Source of the DNA: Cyclobacteriaceae bacterium
GTDB taxonomy: Bacteria; Bacteroidota; Bacteroidia; Cytophagales; Cyclobacteriaceae
DNA: 32,321 nucleotides
Assembly: GCA_019638285.1 (NCBI GenBank)
Contig: JAHBUB010000006.1
Coordinates: 108,219-140,539, forward strand
Direction of reading: 5' to 3'
The notes under the pieces are model-generated. The model made no database searches, was not told the DNA's origin, and saw only the letters and a list, made by a program, of their open reading frames with translations. A program made the position numbers and the translations under genes. Positions 8,120 to 14,390 of this stretch are shown here, in pieces (position 1 is the first letter of the stretch; each line of letters opens with the position of its first letter).

Positions 8120-8917
8120 TTATTGTTCACCGAGCTCTGCCTTAATGCTGTCAACATCCACCGCCTCTGCCGCTTTCATCATATCCGATTCACTGGCAAA
8201 GTTTACACCTTCAAAAACTACCAACGAAGACTGTCCAATGGGTACGCTCAATTTATATCCGCTGTCTTCATCGTATTCAATGATGGCCCTGTGTCCTTTT
8301 AATTTAGTTTGTTTCCAGTTTTGTTCTCCTCCCGTACTTTGTGAATACCCTCCGTTTGATAAATACATGTTCACGGCTGTCATCATCATGGAGTTGTTGG
8401 CCACCATCACTCTGAACACTTTGTCATTATTATTATACTCTCTTTCAATGGTAAGGCCGACCCATCCAAATCCTGTACTGGTCACCTTATCTACAGAAGC
8501 ATCTTTTGCCAACCCACTTATCGAACCAGGCAACGAGTTCAATATCTTATTTCCGATTTCCATTTCTACGCCCAGCATGGCTTGTTGTACTGCATAGCGT
8601 GCCTCTCCATATTTTCCGGATTTATACGAGTTTTGCGCGTCAGCAATATTTTGTTGTACATCAGGAGGTGTAGTGATCAACCCTCCCCCTGTAGTATTAC
8701 CTGGGCTGTTTTTGTTGTTTCCCGATGAACTGGGTGCTCCGGAGGTGCCCGAACTATTCGAGTTGCTATCATCTCCCAAGCCGATTTTCTTTTCCAAAGC
8801 CTGCTCTGCCTTCTGGGATGCCTTATTTTTGATTTTATTCAGGATTTGGCCATTGGCTGACATCATCCCTAGGGAAAGGGCCAGACCTATTATTAAGAGA
8901 TGCTTTATGCGTATCAT
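8120..8917 (-). CDS. Exported protein of unknown function with an Asn/Ser/Gly-rich linker
   Basis: The 265-residue protein starts at ATG 8917 with signal peptide MIRIKHLLIIGLALSLGMMSANG. Residues about 48-80 are a low-complexity linker of Ser, Gly, Asn and Pro. The rest begins with a helical block (AQNSYKSGKYGEARYAVQQAM), then alternating strands (FGWVGLTIEREY, FRVMVANNSMMM, YKLSVPIGQSSLVVFEG) and an acidic end. It is the longer paralogue of the next gene, which lacks the linker. The shared layout suggests a tandem duplication. No known domain is recognised. A TAACTTTG -7 box lies about 20 bp before its start and probably drives both genes. Confidence 0.75.
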   Translation of the reverse strand: MIRIKHLLIIGLALSLGMMSANGQILNKIKNKASQKAEQALEKKIGLGDDSNSNSSGTSGAPSSSGNNKNSPGNTTGGGLITTPPDVQQNIADAQNSYKSGKYGEARYAVQQAMLGVEMEIGNKILNSLPGSISGLAKDASVDKVTSTGFGWVGLTIEREYNNNDKVFRVMVANNSMMMTAVNMYLSNGGYSQSTGGEQNWKQTKLKGHRAIIEYDEDSGYKLSVPIGQSSLVVFEGVNFASESDMMKAAEAVDVDSIKAELGEQ

Positions 8918-8936
8918 ACTTTATGATTTTATAAAT

Positions 8937-8944
8937 CAAAGTTA
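8937..8944 (-). promoter_or_regulatory. Candidate -7 box (TAACTTTG) for the paralogue pair
   Basis: TAACTTTG is an exact TAnnTTTG match 19 bases before the ATG at 8917. The nearest TTG upstream is about 25 bp away, longer than the usual 19-21 bp spacing. A small dyad, TGATTT-ata-AAATCA, lies between the box and the gene. Confidence 0.4.
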
Positions 8945-9025
8945 ATAAAATGTACGATCATGATTTTGACAATTGTAATGCCAAATTAGCGGGCTAATCC
9001 ATGTTGCACCATGGTTTTATTTATT

Positions 9026-9406
9026 ATGAAAGATTTTAAAAAATATTATATCATTTCCGCGCCTCCAGAGGATGTTTTTCTTGCTCTTACCAACCCCGCT
9101 ACCATTCATCTGTGGTCTGGAGAAGAGGCGGAAATGTCAACGGAAGTAGGTTCAGAGTTTTCTCTTTGGGAGGGAAGCATCACAGGCAAAAACCTTGAGT
9201 TTGTGGAGAGCAAAAAGATTGTACAGCAATGGTATTTTGGGGACCAAAAGGAAGATTCTATTGTCACCATTCTATTGCACCCACATCAACAAGGTACTTC
9301 GGTAGAATTGAGGCATACCAATATTCCGGATGATGCTTATGAGGACATCCTAGAAGGATGGAATGAGGTATATTTTGGTTCTCTGAGCGATTTCTATGAT
9401 GAGTAA
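9026..9406 (+). CDS. SRPBCC / AHSA1-like domain protein
   Basis: The 126-residue cytoplasmic protein starts at ATG 9026 (MKDFKKYYIISAPPEDVF). An ATG five codons upstream would add VLFI and is less likely, since family members begin close to the first strand. It follows the START/AHSA1 pattern: IISAPPEDVFLALTNPATIHLWSG at the front, a GSEFSLWEGSITGKNLEF hairpin, an IVQQWYF strand, and a C-terminal helix with GWNEVYFGSLSDFY. AHSA1-type domains form a helix-grip fold that binds hydrophobic ligands or, in Aha1, Hsp90. No function can be set for this one. It is convergent with the M20 gene, separated by a terminator. Confidence 0.85.
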   Translation: MKDFKKYYIISAPPEDVFLALTNPATIHLWSGEEAEMSTEVGSEFSLWEGSITGKNLEFVESKKIVQQWYFGDQKEDSIVTILLHPHQQGTSVELRHTNIPDDAYEDILEGWNEVYFGSLSDFYDE

Positions 9407-9423
9407 TTCTGTGCTAATAAAAG

Positions 9424-9459
9424 AGCCTGACTCAATTAACTTAAGCCAGGCTTTCTTTT
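9424..9459 (+). terminator. Terminator after the SRPBCC gene
   Basis: A 9-bp stem with one A-C mismatch (AGCCTGACT 9424-9432, AGCCAGGCT 9444-9452, loop of 11 nt) is followed by TTCTTTT. It lies 18 bp after the SRPBCC stop and 14 bp beyond the restored stop of the convergent M20 gene, so it may serve both. Confidence 0.7.
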
Positions 9460-9472
9460 GTAATGATTGAAA

Positions 9473-11052
9473 TTATTTTTTTATGGTTGGGTAGGTAATT
9501 CCTAACTGCTCCATATAACTCCCATACTTTGTTTCGTCATAGTAGTACTTTTGAAGCTGGGGCTTAAACTCCTTCATAATCTTTTCGTTCAAATAAGTGG
9601 CTGGCTTGTCTTCCTTGCTAATCATAGGCTGGTATTTGTTTTACTCGACTGCTCCTCTTTGAAATACTTCCAGGCGTTTTCTACAAGCTCTGGCTTAGTC
9701 ACCAAATCAAGAATAGTCATCGCCTGTACTTTGGCTCCAGCTACAACTCCTTTGTGGGCAATTGGTGTGGCCATCGCTATAGCATTCGACCAATGGTGTC
9801 CTTGCAATCCGGGTATGTTAGATGGATAACCCAATGTAATGGTAGGCACCTTCCACGAAATATCTCCGATATCGTCTGAGCCGCCACTTTGAGGGGTTGT
9901 AACCGGCAATCCAAGCTCACTTATTTTCAATGGCATCCCATCCGTTTCTTTCGAGTCTACTTCCTTTTGTACCGCCCTTGCCAGCATTTGATCTTCGTTG
10001 CTCCAGGTGGGTAGCCCAACCGTCTTAATGTTTTCATACATAGTAGTGGCAACGGTTTTGTTGAAATGCCTTGGCCAGGCAGAGCCTAATATCCTACGCT
10101 CCACAGAAGTGTTGGTCATCATGGCAGCACCATCCGCCATCTTGTTCCCCTTTGCATACAGTTCCATAATCTCCGGGTAAGTAATCTGACGGAAGTAAAA
10201 CCATATCGATGCTTTGGAAGGAACGACATTGGGCTGATCACCTCCATTGGTAATAACATGATGAGAGCGTTGCAGTGGATCAAGATGCTCGCGCTGATAT
10301 TGCCACCCTACACTCATCAACTCCACTGCATCCGCTGCACTGCGTCCTCTCCAGGGTGCACCAGCAGAGTGAGCCGACTCACCGCTGAAAGTGTACTCCA
10401 CAGAAATCATTCCGGTTCCCCATGCCTGCCCCCATGAGACACCCAAATTTGAGCCCACATGCGTAAACAGACAAACGTCAACATCATCAAAATAACCATC
10501 GCGTGTATAATATGCCTTCGATCCCAATTGCTCTTCTGCCACACCTGGCCATAGCACCAACGTGCCAGGAATATTGTCCCTCTCCATAATTTCTTTTACG
10601 GTGATGGCTGCCAACACATTTAGAGGAACGCCCGAATTGTGACCTTCGCCATGGCCCGGTGCTCCTTCTACAATAGGGTCGTGATATGCCACTCCGGGTT
10701 TTTGTGATGCTTTAGGGATGCAATCCACATCACTCCCCAGTGCTATCACAGGTTTACCGCTTCCCCACTTCGCCATCCATGCGGTGGGTATTCCTGCTAT
10801 CCCCATCTCAATGGTAAAACCATTTTCTTTTAAAATTCCAGTGATGTATTTGGCTGTTTCGTATTCCTGAAATCCAAGTTCAGAAAAGCTAAATACTTTA
10901 TCCACCATTACCTGCGCCATTTTAGTACGGCTATCAATTTTGGCTGCTGCTTCAGCCTTTATCGCTGCCATTTTTTTTGATGATAATTTTGGGGCTTGCG
11001 CAAACCCCATCGTAAGTGCCGCTGAGAAGAGCGCAGTGTAAAAAATCTTCAT
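9473..11052 (-). pseudogene. Secreted M20D/AbgB-like amidohydrolase with a one-base frameshift (uninterrupted frame 9622-11052)
   Basis: ATG 11052 begins a signal peptide ending near GFAQA. The M20 core is intact: GSDVDCIP (about 106-113), GHGEGHNSG (133-141), GVAEEQ (170-175), a HHVITNGGDQPNVVP segment, and GHHWSNA near 419. AbgB-type enzymes cleave amide bonds such as p-aminobenzoyl-glutamate; the substrate here is unknown. The open frame ends at TGA 9622-9624 after 476 residues. The -1 frame then continues with the family C-terminus: NKYQPMISKEDKPATYLNEK, then YYYDETKYGSYMEQLGITYP, ending in TIKK and TAA at 9473-9475. Adding one A to the four-A run (T at 9639-9642 on the plus strand) gives exactly 526 codons plus a stop. 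The catalytic part is complete, so a shortened enzyme might still work, or this is a sequencing indel. Confidence 0.85.
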
Positions 11053-11073
11053 AGGTTTTAGTTTTAGTTAATC

Positions 11074-11102
11074 CTAATATAAGCATTATTACCTACTCTC
11101 AA
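11074..11102 (-). promoter_or_regulatory. Candidate promoter for the frameshifted M20 gene
   Basis: On the minus strand TTG (11100-11102), an 18-bp spacer and TATATTAG (11074-11081; one mismatch to TAnnTTTG) lie about 22 bases before the ATG at 11052. Spacing is close to the Bacteroidota -33/-7 arrangement. It would give this gene its own start site, separate from the M20 gene upstream. Confidence 0.35.
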
Positions 11103-11183
11103 TGCCTCGATTGTATTTGCGAATAAGAAAACGCCTTATCTCTTATGGTCTTCAGTAAAGCCATTTCATCCTTAATAGGTGCA

Positions 11184-12479
11184 TTACTTCGCTATTCCCG
11201 CCTCAGCCACCGTAAGCAACAAAGCAAACTTTATCGCCTCAGCTCCATCTTTGTTCATCCACCATTCATGTAAAGAGTGTGCCCCGCCTCCTATTCCACC
11301 GCGACCAATTGTAATGGAGGGAATTCCCAACGAGATAGGTATGTTGGAGTTTGTAGAGCTAGGCGAAACAGAAGGGTCTGCTCCAAAATATTTTGCAGCT
11401 GCCATCGACCTTTGTATCACGGCAAGTTCCTCTTTCTGAACCCCCGATGGACGCAATCCAATAACCTCCACATCCATGGTCAGGGGTGCCCCCATCTTTA
11501 CCCCTTTGTTATATTCCTCCAATCCTCTTTTCATAGAAGCATTAAAGATTTCATCAATCTTCTTCAATCTTTCCGGCTCCAACGAACGCATATCTACTTC
11601 CATCCACGACTCAAACGGAATGGAGTTGACCGAAGTGCCACCTCCAATCCTTCCCACATTGAAACTCACTTTTGGTCCTGTAGACGTAAACTTTGTTGCT
11701 TCTTCAGAAAAAATATCAATGGCCTTCGCCAATGCTTGGTGCGGATTCGCCAATCCGAATGCACCCCAGGAATGACCACCCGGGCCTTTGAAGGTCACTT
11801 TATATCGAATTGATCCAAGGCCACCTGTTACCATCCTGCCTATTTCACCGCCATCAATGGATATCCAAGAATCAATCTTTAGGTCACCTTTTTCAAAAAT
11901 ATGTTTTACCCCTCGCAAATCTCCTAACCCCTCTTCTCCCACCGACCCTATTAGCAACACGTCTGCTTCAGTTTCCACACTGGCTTTTTCAAGTGCACGC
12001 AATACCGCAATGACCACAGCCAAACCCCTTGTATCGTCTCCAATTCCCGGAGCCTTCAAGGTATCTCCACTCACTTTCACAGTCACATCTGTTCCCTCAG
12101 GAAAAACCGTATCCAGGTGGGCATCAAGAACTACTACTTTACCTCCCGCCTTACCTTTTCGCAAAGCAATTACATTTCCCACTTCATCAATCCATACTTT
12201 ATCTGCTCCTGCCTCTTCCAGCATTTTTTTAAACTGAAGGCCCCGTTTTTCTTCCATAAAGGGAGGGGCCGGAATCTCTGTCAACAATATCAAATCTTTA
12301 TTGGTCTGTGGCTCTAACTCATCAATGACGTTAAAAGCTTGTTGGATAGATTTGTTTTCAGCCAGTTTCTTAATTTCCTTGTCGTAGTCAACTTTGAAGT
12401 CAACCTTGTCTTTTTGTTTTTGTGCCTCAGCAACCAATGCTATGGTTATGATTAGGAAAAAGGTAAGTAATGTCCTCAT
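11184..12479 (-). CDS. Secreted M20 family metallopeptidase
   Basis: The 431-residue protein starts at ATG 12479 with signal peptide MRTLLTFFLIITIALVAEAQ. M20 motifs are complete: LDAHLDTV (H121, D123), PGIGDDTRG (D148), GSVGEEGLGD (E182, E183), ISIDGGE (D209), FKGPGGHSWG opening the lid domain, and GAHSLHEWW at the C-terminus with the last metal ligand. The family uses two zinc ions to release amino acids from peptides or acyl-amino acids. It resembles peptidase T / M20-M25-M40 di- or tripeptidases but is exported, so it would act in the periplasm or outside. It is followed 131 bp later by a second secreted M20 gene in the same direction, which has its own promoter candidate. A 7-bp inverted repeat lies just before its start. 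Confidence 0.93.
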   Translation of the reverse strand: MRTLLTFFLIITIALVAEAQKQKDKVDFKVDYDKEIKKLAENKSIQQAFNVIDELEPQTNKDLILLTEIPAPPFMEEKRGLQFKKMLEEAGADKVWIDEVGNVIALRKGKAGGKVVVLDAHLDTVFPEGTDVTVKVSGDTLKAPGIGDDTRGLAVVIAVLRALEKASVETEADVLLIGSVGEEGLGDLRGVKHIFEKGDLKIDSWISIDGGEIGRMVTGGLGSIRYKVTFKGPGGHSWGAFGLANPHQALAKAIDIFSEEATKFTSTGPKVSFNVGRIGGGTSVNSIPFESWMEVDMRSLEPERLKKIDEIFNASMKRGLEEYNKGVKMGAPLTMDVEVIGLRPSGVQKEELAVIQRSMAAAKYFGADPSVSPSSTNSNIPISLGIPSITIGRGGIGGGAHSLHEWWMNKDGAEAIKFALLLTVAEAGIAK

Positions 12480-12483
12480 GTTT

Positions 12484-12517
12484 ATGGGTTTTAAAATAAC
12501 GTCTTAAGATAACCCAT
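12484..12517. promoter_or_regulatory. Inverted repeat directly before the M20 start codon
   Basis: ATGGGTT (12484-12490) and AACCCAT (12511-12517) are perfect inverted repeats with a 20-nt spacer holding the palindrome TCTTAAGA (12502-12509). The left arm ends four bases from the ATG at 12479. In the mRNA it would form a leader hairpin next to the start; on DNA it could be an operator. Function unknown. Confidence 0.3.
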
Positions 12518-12633
12518 TAATTTGAAATTGTGAATGTCCTCTTATCCGAGCGGATTAATTATCAAATGCACCACATAAACCCATTTTCTGCTATTTCACG
12601 TTAAACTGTTAACTTCGTAAAGATTTAATTCCT

Positions 12634-13179
12634 ATGAGAACACCTTTGTTGATATTATCTTGGGCTTTGCTTTTGGCCTCTTGCAAGGAAGTCTCTTTTA
12701 AAACACCTCAGCCAATTGGAATAAAATCATTGGATGAAATTCCTGCCACACTTCAAGGACACTATTTGTCCTATGACGAAATAACAGGTGAGAAATCGGA
12801 TACACTTATTATTGAATCCTGGGGATATTACTTTAAGGATAAAAAAGACGATGACTGGTTAGGCGGTGGTCATTTGAGCGATTCCCTAGTGGTTAAGTCC
12901 TATAAGGATTATTATTTCGCCAATTTCAAATCTGGCGATCAATGGGTGTTACGCCTTATCCATCAAAAATCATTCGGAGGCATTGAGTTCCTTTCCATCA
13001 ACATACAAGACGATACGAAACGTAAGGACATCTTGAAAAAGATATCCAAAGAAATGACAATTAAAGAAATCCATCGTGGAGAGGATACCTTTTACCAGAT
13101 TGACCCCACGCCCACACAGTTGATGAAGCTGATAGACAAGGGCTTTTTTACGGGCCCAGAACTCAGTAAAATCGAATAA
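12634..13179 (+). CDS. Lipoprotein of unknown function
   Basis: The 181-residue protein starts at ATG 12634 with the lipoprotein signal MRTPLLILSWALLLASC (lipobox L-A-S-C, Cys 17). The mature part is rich in strands and aromatic residues, with IPATLQGHYLSYDEITGEKS, LIIESWGYYFKDKKDDDW and a WVLRLIHQKSFGGIEFLSI block, ending in a charged helical segment. The opening (a threshold-like LQGHYLSYD after the anchor) recalls small Bacteroidota lipoproteins that measure residual folding or binding, but I recognise no family. It is divergent from the M20 gene and lies 59 bp before the ATPase on the same strand; that gap holds the 14-bp repeats, so the two genes need not be co-expressed. Confidence 0.8.
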   Translation: MRTPLLILSWALLLASCKEVSFKTPQPIGIKSLDEIPATLQGHYLSYDEITGEKSDTLIIESWGYYFKDKKDDDWLGGGHLSDSLVVKSYKDYYFANFKSGDQWVLRLIHQKSFGGIEFLSINIQDDTKRKDILKKISKEMTIKEIHRGEDTFYQIDPTPTQLMKLIDKGFFTGPELSKIE

Positions 13180-13186
13180 AAGCATA

Positions 13187-13228
13187 TTATACATTTTGTA
13201 TAATGCATTTTGCGTAATACATTTTATA
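13187..13228. repeat. Three tandem 14-bp dyad repeats before the ATPase gene
   Basis: Units TTATACATTTTGTA (13187-13200), TAATGCATTTTGCG (13201-13214) and TAATACATTTTATA (13215-13228) follow one another without gaps, sharing T-[AT]-A-T-[AG]-C-A-T-T-T-T. Dyads straddle the unit borders: ATTATACA-ttt-TGTATAAT (13186-13204) is perfect, GTATAATGCA-ttt-TGCGTAATAC (13198-13220) has two mismatches, and the third is weaker. Dyad centres are exactly 14 bp apart. The array runs directly into the -7 box and start codon, so it looks like a cluster of operator sites. Confidence 0.8.
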
Positions 13229-13234
13229 TATTTG
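13227..13234 (+). promoter_or_regulatory. Candidate -7 box (TATATTTG) four bases before the ATPase ATG
   Basis: TATATTTG is an exact TAnnTTTG match followed by AGGG and ATG 13239. It overlaps the last 14-bp repeat by two bases. TTTG at 13209-13212 is 14 bp upstream, shorter than the usual spacing. AGGG could also act as a weak ribosome-binding element, but it is too close to the ATG for standard use. Confidence 0.4.
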
Positions 13235-13238
13235 AGGG

Positions 13239-14378
13239 ATGGCCAAGGACATAACAACCCCCTTTCCTGTGTCGGGGTATCGGGGACCCGAACTGTTTTG
13301 TAATCGGGAGGAGGAAGTAAATACAGTTACTAATGCAATAAAAAGCGGTAGAAATATCACCTTGTTCTCCATCAGGAGGATGGGTAAGACATCCCTTATT
13401 CGTCACTTTTTTCATCTCCTTGGCACAGAAAAAAACAGGCTGACACTGTACGTAGACATCATGCCTACCTTTAACCTAAAAGGTTTTACAAATCAACTAG
13501 CCACCGCCATTGTGCAGTCCTTTCCTGAAAATACATCATTTGGCAAAAAGATATGGGGATGGATCAAGGGCCTGCGACCCCAAATTTCGTTTGATCCTTA
13601 CAATGGGCTTCCACAACTTTCTTTTGAAATAGGTCAGGTGGGGGAACAAAAGGCAACCATTAAAAATCTTCTGCAATTCATGGATCAGAGTGGAAAGAAG
13701 ACAGTTATTGCCATTGATGAATTTCAACAGATCACACGTTATCCAGAAACAGAAACAGAAGCATGGCTTAGGTCTGAAATTCAACAGTTGCAAAACGTGA
13801 ATTTCATTTTCTCAGGAAGTCAAAAGCACTTGTTGTTGGAAATGTTCAATTCAACCAAACGGCCATTTTATTCCAGCACACAAATGCTCCAGGTAGGAGG
13901 TATAGGAAAAGAACATTATGCACCCTTCATTGCCCATCATTTCAAAGTTGGGAATAAATCGATAAAGGAAGACGGCATAGATTTTATTCTGGAATGGTGC
14001 CGACTCCACACATTCTATGTACAAACTTTGTGCAATAGAATATATGCCAGTCAGGAAAAGAACATTTCGATTAATACTGTCCAATTAATCATTAAAAGAA
14101 TTCTTACGGAAAATGAGGCTGTTTACTTTACATTCCGTGAGCTACTCACAGGACCGCAATGGTCGTTGCTCATTGCAATAGCAAAAGAGGGCAGGGTGTA
14201 TACTCCTACTGCTGGTGCATTTATTCAAAAAAACCTATTAGGTACACCTGCCACCGTAAAGCGTTCGCTCGACTCGCTTATGGACAAGGAAATGATATTC
14301 AGAGAAAGTAGTGCTTCAGGAAATTACTACCAGGTATATGATCTGTTTCTGAGTAGATGGCTTGAATACAAACAATAA
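13239..14378 (+). CDS. AAA/ATPase_2-type ATP-binding protein with C-terminal winged helix
   Basis: The 379-residue cytoplasmic protein starts at ATG 13239. Residues 12-52 hold YRGPELFCNREEE and a P-loop, SIRRMGKTSL (K50, T51), of the GxRRxGKTS type of archaeal-ATPase-like (PF01637/COG1672) proteins. Walker B is KKTVIAIDEFQQI (154-165, D160 and E161) and sensor 1 is FIFSGSQKHLL (189-199). Residues about 300-379 form a winged helix-turn-helix: a GPQWSLLIAIAKEGRVYTPT helix, LLGTPATVKRSLDSLMDKEM recognition region and a wing ending in YDLFLSRWLE. These proteins are STAND-like signalling ATPases of unclear role, often accessory in Bacteroidota. The three dyads in front of it suggest regulation by a DNA-binding protein, perhaps its own winged helix. 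It is convergent with the AsmA gene, 12 bp apart, with no terminator seen. Confidence 0.93.
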   Translation: MAKDITTPFPVSGYRGPELFCNREEEVNTVTNAIKSGRNITLFSIRRMGKTSLIRHFFHLLGTEKNRLTLYVDIMPTFNLKGFTNQLATAIVQSFPENTSFGKKIWGWIKGLRPQISFDPYNGLPQLSFEIGQVGEQKATIKNLLQFMDQSGKKTVIAIDEFQQITRYPETETEAWLRSEIQQLQNVNFIFSGSQKHLLLEMFNSTKRPFYSSTQMLQVGGIGKEHYAPFIAHHFKVGNKSIKEDGIDFILEWCRLHTFYVQTLCNRIYASQEKNISINTVQLIIKRILTENEAVYFTFRELLTGPQWSLLIAIAKEGRVYTPTAGAFIQKNLLGTPATVKRSLDSLMDKEMIFRESSASGNYYQVYDLFLSRWLEYKQ

Positions 14379-14390
14379 GCTAAAGTTGAA

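Noticed and set aside
8145-8597. 150-codon plus-strand open frame opposite the exported paralogue gene
   Set aside because: It is antisense to a gene with a clear signal peptide and promoter, and the translation has no family character.
9622-9645. Programmed -1 frameshift in the M20 amidohydrolase gene
   Set aside because: The slip site reads T-AAA-ACA, not the usual X-XXY-YYZ heptamer, and no clear downstream stimulatory structure was seen. A simple indel in the A-run explains it better.
11277-12237. Long plus-strand open frames (178 and 149 codons) opposite the M20 gene
   Set aside because: They are antisense to a well-supported metallopeptidase gene, are rich in Pro/Ser/His of the kind produced by reverse reading, and show no domain.
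12544-12555. Small dyad ATCCG-ag-CGGAT between the M20 gene and the lipoprotein gene
   Set aside because: The arms are only 5 bp and there is no second copy, so chance is likely.
14379-14390. Terminator between the convergent ATPase and AsmA genes
   Set aside because: The gap is only 12 bp and no inverted repeat was found in or around it.
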